This document shows positions 1-7,333 of a stretch of 64,000 nucleotides of DNA, one piece after another. Source of the DNA: Caulobacteraceae bacterium (GTDB taxonomy: Bacteria; Pseudomonadota; Alphaproteobacteria; Caulobacterales; Caulobacteraceae); NCBI GenBank assembly GCA_027489335.1, contig JAIXZX010000005.1, forward strand, positions 275,125 through 339,124. The letters are read 5' to 3'. The notes under the pieces are model-generated. The model was not told the DNA's origin and did not search any database. It saw only the letters and a program-made list of their open reading frames with translations. Made by a program: the position numbers and the translations under genes. The number at the start of each line of letters is the position of its first letter. Within the stretch, counting starts at the first letter, position 1.

Positions 1-570
1 CACGCCTTGTCCGAAGGGGGCGGGCAGCATCACCTGATCCCAGGTGTCCAGCCGCAGGGCGGGGTTAGCGGCCATGCCCATCAGGAAGACCGGGGCGGCC
101 GTGCGCTTGGCGATCTGCAGGGCGCCCGAGGCGATTACCTCATTGGGCCCGCGCGGGCCGTCCGGCGTGATGATCAGGGCGCCGCCGCCGCCGACAAAGT
201 TCAGGGCCTCGCGGAAACCGGCTACGGCGGCCCGGGCCTTGGCGGAGTCACCCTTCTTGGCCGAGGACATGCGGATGGCGGGAAAGCCTGCCCGCTCCAG
301 GGCCTGGGCGACAAACTCCCCGTCCGCCGAGGGCGAGATCAGGGCCCTGCTCCCGGCCTTGCGCCACCAGTGGGGCGCCACCGACAGGCACATGGGAATG
401 CGGCCATGCCAGAACAGGGCGACGGCCCCGGACGGCCCCGATAGGACCGGCTCGACGCAGTCGGCGTTCACATGGCGCCAGCGCACCGTGCGCAGGATCA
501 GCTTCAGATAGGCCGCCAGCAGCCAGCCGAGGAAGGTCTGAACGCCCGGACGGCGCAGCAGCCCCTTCAC
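1..570 (-). CDS. DUF374 lysophospholipid acyltransferase family protein (3' end cut by window edge)
   Basis: A reading frame open for 190 codons starts at a GTG (570) and runs off the left edge. The visible part has FWHGR near residue 43 and TPDGPRGP near residue 135, the two signatures of the DUF374 branch of LpxL/PlsC-like acyltransferases, where the His-containing HG motif is thought to be catalytic. Family members are membrane-associated and transfer acyl chains to lipid A or lysophospholipid-type acceptors; the exact acceptor cannot be read from the sequence. The GTG overlaps the TGA of the upstream ABC transporter as GTGA, so the two are almost certainly translationally coupled. That coupling supports the GTG start and a joint role in envelope lipid assembly. 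The C-terminus lies outside the window. Confidence 0.85.
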   Translation of the reverse strand, partial: MKGLLRRPGVQTFLGWLLAAYLKLILRTVRWRHVNADCVEPVLSGPSGAVALFWHGRIPMCLSVAPHWWRKAGSRALISPSADGEFVAQALERAGFPAIRMSSAKKGDSAKARAAVAGFREALNFVGGGGALIITPDGPRGPNEVIASGALQIAKRTAAPVFLMGMAANPALRLDTWDQVMLPAPFGQGV

Positions 571-2348
571 GCGGCGCTCTCCGTCTCCAGGTCCTGGCTC
601 TTGGCCAGGCGGGCATAGAGGCCCTCGGCCCGGACCAGGCTGGCATGGTCGCCGGTCTCCACCACCTGGCCCTTGTCGATCACATAGATGCGGTCGGCGC
701 CGCGCACGGTCGACAGGCGATGGGCGATCAGCATGGTGGTCCGGCCGGCCATCAGGCGGGTGAGCGCCGCCTGCACCTGGGCCTCGCTCTCGGTGTCCAG
801 CGCGCTGGTGGCCTCGTCCAGGAGCAGGATGGGGGCGTCCTTCAGGAAAGCCCGGGCGATGGCGATCCGCTGGCGCTGGCCGCCGGACAGCCGCGCCCCG
901 GCCTCGCCCACCAGGGTGGCGTAGCCCTCGGGCAGGCTTTCGATGAAGTCATGGGCCGCGGCCGCCCGGGCGGCGGCCTCGATCTCGGCCTGGCTGGCCT
1001 CGGGTCGCGCATAGGCGATATTGGCCCGGATGGTGTCGTCGAACAGGAAGGGCTCCTGGGTCACCAGCGCGATCTGGTCGCGCAGGGACGCCAGGGCGAG
1101 ATCACGCACATCGGTGCCGTCCACGCTTACCTGTCCGCCGGTCACGTCATAGAAGCGCGGGATCAGATTCAGGATGGTGCTCTTGCCCCCGCCCGAAGGC
1201 CCGACCAGCGCGATGGTCTCGCCGCGGCTGGCGGTGAGGCTCACCCCCGTGAGCGCCGGGGCCCCCGGGCCATAGGCGAAGCTGACATTGTCGAAGGCGA
1301 TGGCGCCGTCGCTGCGGGTCAGGGGCCGGGGGCTTGCCGGCTCGCGGATCAGCGGCTCCACGTCGAGGGCGGCGAACAGTCGCCTTGCGCCCGCCAGACC
1401 CTCGGCGAAGACGGTCTGCAGATTGGCCAGCTGGCGCAGGGACTGGGACGCCATGCCCAGCGCGCCGATGAAGGCCACGAAGGCGCCGACATTCATCGCA
1501 CCCGTCGCCGCCCGCCAGCCGGCATAGGCCATGACCGCGGCCACGATCAGGGTCATCAGGGTCTCGGTGGCCGGCGCCGCAGCCGCCCGGGCGTTGGCGC
1601 CCTTGACCAGATGGGCCTGACGCCTGGCCACCACCTCGGCGACACGGGCCTCCTCGAAGGCCTCGCGGTTCTCGATCTTCACCACGCGGACCCCGTCCAG
1701 GCTCTCCATGATGGCGGTGGACAGCGCCGAGGTTTCGGCCATGGCGCCCCGGGCGGCCTTGGTGGTCTTCTTGGAGAACCGCCGCATGATGCCAGTTGCC
1801 AGCGGCGCGGCCAGCAGGATGGCGAGCGTCAGGATCGGGTCATTGGACAGCATGACCAGCACCGCGCCGATCACCGTCAGGAAGTGCTGGGTGTAGTTGA
1901 CGAGCCCTGAGGTCGCCGCCTCGCGGATCAGGCCGGCGTCATAGAGCACCGAGGAGACATAGGCCCCCGAATGCTGCCCCCGCAGCCGCGCGAGGTCGGC
2001 CCGCACCAGCTTGCCGAACAGCTGCACCTGCACATCGCCCACCACCCCGTTGCCGATCCGGTTGACCAGGGAGGCCTGGGTCACCTGGGCTGCGCCGCGC
2101 AGGATGGCGTAGCCGGCGATGGCCAGCGGAATGGCCCAGATGGCGCCGGGCTTCTGCTCCACCAGCAGATCATTGATCGCCGGCTCCAGGATCTGCACCA
2201 GCTTGGCGCTGGAAAAGGCGACGATGACGGCGGCCACGAGCGCGAGGGCGAAGCCCTTCCAGCGCGGCTTCAGATAGACCTGCGCGATACGGCCGATCAG
2301 GACGCGGGCGGGCGTCTTGGGCGGCTCCGATGTGGCCGTCGTGCTCAT
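567..2348 (-). CDS. MsbA-like ABC exporter (fused membrane and ATPase domains)
   Basis: This 593-residue half-transporter has an N-terminal six-helix ABC exporter membrane domain (about residues 20-310) and a C-terminal ATPase domain. The ATPase shows Walker A (GPSGGGKST), the signature LSGGQ, Walker B (ILLLDEATSALD) and the H-loop (IAHRLST), so it should be active. Homologues flip lipid A core, phospholipids or other hydrophobic substrates across the inner membrane as homodimers. The overlapping DUF374 acyltransferase gene downstream points to a lipid substrate. An in-frame ATG ten codons upstream (2378) exists; the internal ATG at 2348 is preferred because the extra residues look like leader sequence. 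It is divergent from the phosphatase gene at 2433, so the 84 bp between them should hold both promoters. MsbA is the likely identity, but other exporters of this class cannot be excluded. Confidence 0.9.
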   Translation of the reverse strand: MSTTATSEPPKTPARVLIGRIAQVYLKPRWKGFALALVAAVIVAFSSAKLVQILEPAINDLLVEQKPGAIWAIPLAIAGYAILRGAAQVTQASLVNRIGNGVVGDVQVQLFGKLVRADLARLRGQHSGAYVSSVLYDAGLIREAATSGLVNYTQHFLTVIGAVLVMLSNDPILTLAILLAAPLATGIMRRFSKKTTKAARGAMAETSALSTAIMESLDGVRVVKIENREAFEEARVAEVVARRQAHLVKGANARAAAAPATETLMTLIVAAVMAYAGWRAATGAMNVGAFVAFIGALGMASQSLRQLANLQTVFAEGLAGARRLFAALDVEPLIREPASPRPLTRSDGAIAFDNVSFAYGPGAPALTGVSLTASRGETIALVGPSGGGKSTILNLIPRFYDVTGGQVSVDGTDVRDLALASLRDQIALVTQEPFLFDDTIRANIAYARPEASQAEIEAAARAAAAHDFIESLPEGYATLVGEAGARLSGGQRQRIAIARAFLKDAPILLLDEATSALDTESEAQVQAALTRLMAGRTTMLIAHRLSTVRGADRIYVIDKGQVVETGDHASLVRAEGLYARLAKSQDLETESAA

Positions 2349-2432
2349 GGCCCTGGCGTCGTCCGTCACGGCCCGCAAGTCAAGGCTACCGCGGGCCTCG
2401 AGGCTTCCGTTCAGCGCCCCGACCGCCTAGTT

Positions 2433-3122
2433 ATGCGGCAAATCCCGGAGCGCCCCTTGGCCCAATTCGACCTCAGCACCCCCGAAGGCCGCAAGCGCGC
2501 CCGGCGGGACTACATGTGGAACGACCACGCCTTCCTGCGCCTGCGCTTCCAGAACGCCCACTGGATCAGCGAGGAGCTGGTGCGCACCAACCAGCCCTCG
2601 CCCGAGCAGCTGGCCGGGTGGAAGGCCCGCGGCATCAAGACCATCATCAACCTGCGCGGCGGCTTCGACGGCAGCTTCTACGTCCTGGAGAAGGAGGCCT
2701 GCGAGCAGCTGGGCCTGACCCTGGTGGACTTCACCATCACCTCGCGGGAAGTCCCCAGCCGCGCGCGGGTGCTGGGCGCCCGCGACCTCTTCCAGTCCAT
2801 CGAGTACCCGGCCCTGATGCACTGCAAGTCCGGCGCGGACCGGGCCGGCATCATGAGCGTCTTCTACATGCACTTCCGTAAGGGCAAGCCGATCGCCGAG
2901 GCGCTCGACCAGCTGCACCTGCGCTACCTGCACATGAAGGCCGGCAAGACCGGCGTGCTCGACTATGTCTTCGAGCGTTACCTGGCCGAGGGCGAGCCGG
3001 CGGGCCTCTCCTTCGTCGAGTGGGTCGAAAGCCCCGCCTACCAGCCCGACGCCATGAAGGCCGACTTCCGAGCCAAGTGGTGGGGCAACTTCTTCACCGA
3101 GCGCCTGCTGAAGCGGGAATAG
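2433..3122 (+). CDS. Dual-specificity/tyrosine phosphatase family protein
   Basis: A 229-residue cytoplasmic protein carries the cysteine-phosphatase loop HCKSGADRAG, with nucleophile Cys131 and phosphate-binding Arg137 in CX5R spacing. The upstream segment TIINLRGG fits the DSP-like fold of the bacterial family related to the phosphatase part of fused DSP-PTPase/NAD kinase proteins. The start at 2433 (ATGCGGCAA) was chosen because the much longer in-frame extension upstream lies inside the oppositely oriented ABC transporter and does not look like protein. The substrate is unknown; relatives act on phosphotyrosine or phosphoinositide-like substrates. It ends 16 bp before the stop of a convergent small gene, and the short gap contains an imperfect hairpin (TAGGGGCG with CGCCCTA) that could act as a shared terminator. 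Confidence 0.85.
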   Translation: MRQIPERPLAQFDLSTPEGRKRARRDYMWNDHAFLRLRFQNAHWISEELVRTNQPSPEQLAGWKARGIKTIINLRGGFDGSFYVLEKEACEQLGLTLVDFTITSREVPSRARVLGARDLFQSIEYPALMHCKSGADRAGIMSVFYMHFRKGKPIAEALDQLHLRYLHMKAGKTGVLDYVFERYLAEGEPAGLSFVEWVESPAYQPDAMKADFRAKWWGNFFTERLLKRE

Positions 3123-3138
3123 GGGCGGGGGCGACGCC

Positions 3139-3423
3139 CTACCGCACCGTTTCCTTCTCCTTGGGCGCCGACACCTTCTGGGGCTTGGCCTGGGCCTTGG
3201 GTTTGGGCAGCAGGCGGAACCGCGACTGGCACCAGGCGAAGTCGATGCCGACATCGATCAGCGCGTCAGACCGGCCACAGGGGCAGACGAAATCCATCAC
3301 CGCCCAGACGCGATAGGTCTCGCCAGCCTGCAGGGGCACGGGGCGTCCCGTGGCGTGATTGGGGGCCGCATTGACGCACAGAACCAGATCGCCAGGGCCG
3401 ACCGCGTCGCTCATCGCATCCAT
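3139..3423 (-). CDS. Small conserved hypothetical protein
   Basis: This 94-residue protein begins with a GDLVLCVNAAP segment and continues through ETYRVWAV to FAWCQSRFRLLP. The pattern resembles a family of small alphaproteobacterial and phage-associated proteins of about 70-90 residues with the layout GDxVxCVDxxP...LxxGxxYxV...RFRxL. It has no signal peptide or membrane segment. The C-terminus is a lysine- and proline-rich tail. A CPCGRSD segment in the middle adds a CxC pair, and together with the other cysteines this could bind metal, but no such activity is established. An alternative start lies three codons in (3414). The function is unknown. Confidence 0.65.
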   Translation of the reverse strand: MDAMSDAVGPGDLVLCVNAAPNHATGRPVPLQAGETYRVWAVMDFVCPCGRSDALIDVGIDFAWCQSRFRLLPKPKAQAKPQKVSAPKEKETVR

Positions 3424-3586
3424 CCATTTCGTCGGCGCCAGTTTAAGCTCTTCGTTCCCAGGGACAAAGACCCATTGCGGCGCCCTCCCGCCTCCCGGTG
3501 GGCGGACCTGCCAACATTGCTGACATCAGCCTGGCAGCAGGAGGCGGCTACTCCAGACCCCTTGAGACGCACGAGGGGGCGCACCA

Positions 3587-4045
3587 ATGGGCGATTTCAG
3601 TTTCCAGACTGGCGATTGGCGCGTTCGCCATCGCAAGCTTCTGACACGGCTGGCGGATGCGGCCGATTGGGTCGAATTCTCAGGAACCTGCCGCGCGTTC
3701 GAGATTCTCGCCGGCGAAGGCAATGTCGAGGACCAGTTCCTCGACGATCCGTCCGGCGGCTACCGCGCGGCGACCTTTCGCCGAAGGGACCCCCAGACGG
3801 GCGAATGGTCGATCTGGTGGCATGACGGCCGTTCAGGTCACCTCGATCCCCCTGTCCGGGGCGGGTTCGAGAATGGCGTTGGGACGTTCTTCGCCGAGGA
3901 CAGGTTTGAGGGCCGTCCGATCCAGGTAAGGTTCATCTGGTCTGAGATGACCTCGACCCACGCCCGTTGGGACCAGGCGTTTTCCATCGATGGAGGCGCG
4001 ACCTGGGAGGTGAACTGGATCATGGCCTTCGAGCGCGTGCTCTGA
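3587..4045 (+). CDS. DUF1579-like hypothetical protein
   Basis: The 152-residue protein starts FQTGDWRVRHRKL and continues with WVEFSGTCRAFEIL, GGYRAATFRRRDPQTGEWSIWW and WDQAFSIDGGATWEVNW. These alternating strands and the GDWRV...W.G...ATWE pattern match the small single-domain beta-barrel family usually labelled DUF1579 or DUF1579-like. No signal peptide or catalytic motif is visible. It stands alone: the 163 bp upstream separate it from a divergent small gene, and 260 bp follow before the next gene. A role in binding a small ligand would fit a lipocalin-like fold, but that is only a guess. Confidence 0.65.
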   Translation: MGDFSFQTGDWRVRHRKLLTRLADAADWVEFSGTCRAFEILAGEGNVEDQFLDDPSGGYRAATFRRRDPQTGEWSIWWHDGRSGHLDPPVRGGFENGVGTFFAEDRFEGRPIQVRFIWSEMTSTHARWDQAFSIDGGATWEVNWIMAFERVL

Positions 4046-4305
4046 CATCCGGGCCCCTTCGCGTCCCTTCGTGTCCCCACGTCCTCCCCCCTCCGCCCCC
4101 TCCGCCCCCGCCGCCGGTGACGGTCCTGTGTTCGACAGGTGACAATTGGCGTCGTGACGCTCCCTGATCCCCGTGCAACCATGCCTCCGTCGGCCGTCGC
4201 GGCCAGAGGGGCGCGGGCCGGCCAGGGTGTCGGCCGCTTCGCCGATGATCCTGCCCAAAACATAAAAAGCCCGGCGAAATGATCGGGCGCGGGAAGGAAA
4301 CGAAG
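4046..4305. other. Gene-free gap with a C-rich tract and a shared short repeat
   Basis: The 260 bp hold no convincing reading frame. The first third is a run of C-rich units (CCCTTCG, CTCCGCCCC repeats) ending in GCCGCCGGTGACGG. The piece reading GGGGACACGAAGG on the minus strand occurs again near 21793. Just before the next gene there is a GCCCG...CGGGC inverted repeat and a good ribosome binding site (AAGGA, seven bases before the ATG at 4306). Confidence 0.5.
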
Positions 4306-5046
4306 ATGCGCGTCGCACATGAGGCGACGGGGGAGGGGACGACTCTGATCGGTCCGTCCTTCCCGTCGCGCAATGTCGCCGGTCCCCTGAGCGGGGCGGC
4401 CTATCTGGACTCCTTCGTCCCCCTGCTGGTCGATCTCTACGGAGAGGGCTGGTGCGCCGGGGGCAATCTCTCGGTCCTGTTCAAGGCCGTAGCCCAGGCC
4501 GGGGAGATGCTCAGCGCCCAGGCCACGCCCGGGCGCGAGCGGGCGAGACTTGAGCTGCGCAGTCCGGCCATGGCCCTGATCTGTCAGGGCACGGGCGCCG
4601 ACCACGCCGATGCGGGCTCCGAACTCTCCCGCCGGCTGCTGACCCAGGAGGCGGCGCCGCGCAGCGCGATCCGCATCCTGACGGGCCTGAGCGTCGGCGC
4701 CGAGGTCCACGACCTGACCCTCAGCCAGCCGGGCGCTGCGTCCGGCGCGGCCCTGTCGCCGTCCGAGGTGGTCGCGCTGGCGGCCGCGGCCTGCGCGCCG
4801 GCGCTGGGCGCCGACCTCGCCCGCCAGGGCCAACTGGGTGGGGTGGAGATCCAGTTCCTGCAGGGGCCCCTTCGCCGGGGCGCCGCCTATGTCGGGCGCA
4901 CCCGCCTGCACGCCATCACCGAGAGCCCGGAGGCCGAGGCCGCCTGGTTCGACGTGCTGATCGCCGATCCGAAGACCGGCAAGGATCAGGCCCGGGTCAC
5001 CTTCTGGCTGCGCTTCATGAAGGCCGCCTCGCCGCTCTGGGCCTGA
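4306..5046 (+). CDS. Hypothetical protein, possible hotdog-fold thioesterase
   Basis: The start at 4306 is set by GGAAGGAAACGAAGATG, a good ribosome binding site; an upstream in-frame ATG (4279) lacks one. The 246-residue product shows two similar halves, one around AAYLDSFVPLLVDLYGEGWCAGGNLSVLFKAVAQAG and one around LGGVEIQFLQGPLRRGAAYVGRTRLHAITES ending in VTFWLRFMKA. This layout is reminiscent of tandem hotdog-fold (acyl-CoA thioesterase or MaoC-like) proteins. No catalytic residue can be assigned with certainty, so the enzyme class is tentative. It is convergent with the PIG-L deacetylase gene, with only 8 bp between the stop codons. Confidence 0.6.
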   Translation: MRVAHEATGEGTTLIGPSFPSRNVAGPLSGAAYLDSFVPLLVDLYGEGWCAGGNLSVLFKAVAQAGEMLSAQATPGRERARLELRSPAMALICQGTGADHADAGSELSRRLLTQEAAPRSAIRILTGLSVGAEVHDLTLSQPGAASGAALSPSEVVALAAAACAPALGADLARQGQLGGVEIQFLQGPLRRGAAYVGRTRLHAITESPEAEAAWFDVLIADPKTGKDQARVTFWLRFMKAASPLWA

Positions 5047-5054
5047 GCAGCCCC

Positions 5055-5957
5055 TCAGCGGCGGCGCAGCTGGACGAAGTACTCCCGGTCGAACAGCCGG
5101 TAATAGAGCCAGGCCGGCAGGCGGTCATAATAGGGCTGCACGTCGGCGATGATCTTGGCCTGGGAGGCGTGCACGTCCAGCAGGGCGCGCTTTGTCAGGG
5201 CCTCCTCGGCGATGTTCACGGCGATCTGCGGCGGGGGCAGGCCCTCGCCCTCGCCCTTGGGATAGTTGTTGCGGAAGGCGTCCACCAGTCGCAGGGCCAG
5301 GCGCACCAGGGCCTTGGGCAGGGTCACCTGATAGAGCAGGCGCGGCCAGGCGCCTTCGCGGGTCGGGTTTTCGAAGAGCTCGCGCACCCAGACGCCGGTC
5401 CGCACATGGTCGGGATGGCCGTAGAAGCCGACCTTCTCGTCAAAGCTCACCAGCACCTGCGGCCGATAGCGGCCGATCAGCTCGGCGATGGCCGCCTTGG
5501 GTTTTGCAGGATCGATCCGCGACAGGCCGCCATCGGGGAAGTCCAGCACCTCGACCGCGTCGGCGCCCAGCAGGCGTCCGGCGGCCTTGGCCTCCTTGAT
5601 GCGCACCTTGGCCAGCTCGTCGGGGGTGTAGCCGGTGTCCTGCGCCGCCTCGCCCCGGGTCAGATAGACCAGCACCACCCGGGCCCCGGCCTTGGCCATC
5701 TGGCTGAGCGCACCGGCGCAGGTGATCTCGTCGTCGGGATGAGCCCAGATGGCGAGCACCGTCACGCCTTCGCCGATCCCGGGCAGGACATAGGTCTTGG
5801 GCACCGACTCGTCGTTCAGCTGACCCCTGGCGAGCAGGAAGCCCCCCACCAGGGCGGTGGGCAGGGCCACGGCGGTCAGCAGACCCCAGGGCAGGCCGCC
5901 CTTCCGGGCGCCTCTGTTCGCCTGTCCGTCCCTGGCTCGCACAGCCCTATCCCCCAT
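5055..5957 (-). CDS. PIG-L family deacetylase (LmbE-like), membrane-anchored
   Basis: This 300-residue protein has one hydrophobic segment near residues 24-44 and a LmbE/PIG-L domain after it. The zinc-binding motif AHPDDE (in AIWAHPDDEIT) and the second motif GHPDH are both present, so it should be an active zinc hydrolase that removes N-acetyl groups from GlcNAc-type substrates. The single N-terminal helix suggests an inner-membrane anchor, with the catalytic domain probably on the periplasmic side (orientation inferred). Its start overlaps the end of the upstream PLP-enzyme gene by 11 bp, so the two are co-translated. The substrate is unknown; sugar lipids or mycothiol-like conjugates are the known options for the family. 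Confidence 0.85.
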   Translation of the reverse strand: MGDRAVRARDGQANRGARKGGLPWGLLTAVALPTALVGGFLLARGQLNDESVPKTYVLPGIGEGVTVLAIWAHPDDEITCAGALSQMAKAGARVVLVYLTRGEAAQDTGYTPDELAKVRIKEAKAAGRLLGADAVEVLDFPDGGLSRIDPAKPKAAIAELIGRYRPQVLVSFDEKVGFYGHPDHVRTGVWVRELFENPTREGAWPRLLYQVTLPKALVRLALRLVDAFRNNYPKGEGEGLPPPQIAVNIAEEALTKRALLDVHASQAKIIADVQPYYDRLPAWLYYRLFDREYFVQLRRR

Positions 5958-7179
5958 AGCGCGCCTCCGCCGGACGGGCGCCGTCGTCCCTGGCCATCTG
6001 GGTCGCCCAGGCCAGGTCCGCCAGATAGGTATCGGCGACGGACTTGTGAACCGGCGACAGCATCAGGTGCAGGCCCGCCGGCTCGGTCACCGCACTGGTC
6101 ACCCAGCCGCGGCCATAGAGGTGCTTCAGCACCGCAAACGGATTCACGTCCTCGCGGGTGAAGGCCAGGATGCCCAGTTGCGGATCGCCCAGCAGGCGCC
6201 AGCCTTGGGCCTGCGCCCCCTCGCCAATGGCCTGCCGCGCCTCGGTCACCTCGGCATGCTTGGCGCGGTAGCCTTCGACGCCGAGAACATTCATCACCGC
6301 CCAGGCCGCGGCGATGGCGCCCCCGGGCCGGGTGCCGGCCAGGGTGGGGGTGACCATCTTGCCCGCCGGCCAGTCGCCCACCTCGAAGATCATGTGCGCC
6401 CGCAGATCCTCGCTGCGGAAGAAGACGGTCGACGCCCCCTTGGCGCAGTAGCCGTACTTGTGCAGGTCCGCCGACATCGATGAGACGCCGGGAACCTCGA
6501 AGTCGAAGGGCGGGACATCCCCGCCGTTCATGCGGACGAAGGGGGCGATATAGCCGCCGACACAGGCGTCCACATGCAGCCAGACCCCCCGCCGCTCCGC
6601 CAGCGCGCCCAGCGCCTCAATGGGATCGATCAGGCCATAGGGAAAACAGGGCGCCGAGCCGACCATCATGATCGTCTGGCTGTCGATCGCCGCCTCCATG
6701 GCGACCGGATCGGCCAGCAGGTTCTTCAGCGGCGTGCGCCGCACCTCGATCTCCATCACCGCACAGGCCTTGTCGAAGGCCGGATGGGCCGAGCGGGGCA
6801 GGACGAGGTTCAGCGTCCCCGACAGACCCCGGACCTTGCGGGCGTGGTCCCGGGCGGCCTTGACCGCCATCAGGATGGAATCGGTGCCGCCGCTGGTCAT
6901 GTTGCCGACGCAGGCGCTGTCGCCGTGCAGCAGACCAAGCCCGAAGCCGACCACCTCGGCCTCCATCTGCTTCAGGCTCGGGAAGGCGGCCGGTCCCAGG
7001 CCGTTCTCGGAGGCGAACCTGGCGTAGGCCTCCTTCTGCACCTGCTCGATCTCAGGGCCGGCGTTGAAGACATAGACGGCGGCCTTGCCGTCGCGCCACT
7101 TCACATCGCCCTGGCCCAACTGGTCCATGCGGGCGGACACCTCGGCCCAGGGCGCGCCTTTTGTCGGCAAGATCGTCAT
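5947..7179 (-). CDS. PLP-dependent group II decarboxylase / sphingosine-1-phosphate lyase-like enzyme
   Basis: The 410-residue protein is a fold-type I PLP enzyme. The cofactor lysine is Lys241 in the motif SADLHKYGYCAKGAS, which closely resembles the signature of sphingosine-1-phosphate lyases. GNMTSGGTDS and HVDACVGG match the phosphate- and ring-binding segments of the same family. Lyases of this group cleave phosphorylated long-chain bases into an aldehyde and phosphoethanolamine; other members decarboxylate amino acids. Caulobacter relatives make sphingolipids, so a long-chain-base substrate is plausible but unproven. No membrane anchor is visible, unlike the eukaryotic lyase. The gene heads a two-gene unit with the PIG-L deacetylase and is divergent from the MFS transporter. 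Confidence 0.82.
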   Translation of the reverse strand: MTILPTKGAPWAEVSARMDQLGQGDVKWRDGKAAVYVFNAGPEIEQVQKEAYARFASENGLGPAAFPSLKQMEAEVVGFGLGLLHGDSACVGNMTSGGTDSILMAVKAARDHARKVRGLSGTLNLVLPRSAHPAFDKACAVMEIEVRRTPLKNLLADPVAMEAAIDSQTIMMVGSAPCFPYGLIDPIEALGALAERRGVWLHVDACVGGYIAPFVRMNGGDVPPFDFEVPGVSSMSADLHKYGYCAKGASTVFFRSEDLRAHMIFEVGDWPAGKMVTPTLAGTRPGGAIAAAWAVMNVLGVEGYRAKHAEVTEARQAIGEGAQAQGWRLLGDPQLGILAFTREDVNPFAVLKHLYGRGWVTSAVTEPAGLHLMLSPVHKSVADTYLADLAWATQMARDDGARPAEARYGG

Positions 7180-7228
7180 GGGTTCGCCCTCCCCGGGGCT
7201 GGTCGGCCGCTTTGCGGCTCTGATCGTT

Positions 7229-7316
7229 TCAGCCCCTCAAGGTGGCACAACCCAGGGGGTTCGCAAGGGGCTGAGGCTTGACCTCGCCCGCGGCGGAGGC
7301 CAAGCCCTTTGGCCTC
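7229..7316. promoter_or_regulatory. Two inverted repeats in the divergent promoter region before the MFS gene
   Basis: The region between the lyase-like gene and the MFS gene carries TCAGCCCCT (7229-7237) paired with AGGGGCTGA (7266-7274), a perfect 9 bp inverted repeat, with a smaller AACCC...GGGTT dyad inside. A second perfect stem, GAGGCCAA and TTGGCCTC with a five-base loop (7296-7316), ends only a few bases before the GGAGGGGG ribosome binding site of the MFS gene (ATG at 7334). The first could be an operator or hairpin and the second could affect translation. No regulator gene is adjacent. Confidence 0.45.
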
Positions 7317-7333
7317 GACGGGAGGGGGAAACC

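Noticed and set aside
645..1910. A 421-codon open frame on the plus strand across the ABC transporter
   Set aside because: It is antisense to a gene with complete ABC motifs, is rich in Gly, His, Gln and Arg as expected from mirrored GC-rich codons, and has no recognisable domain.
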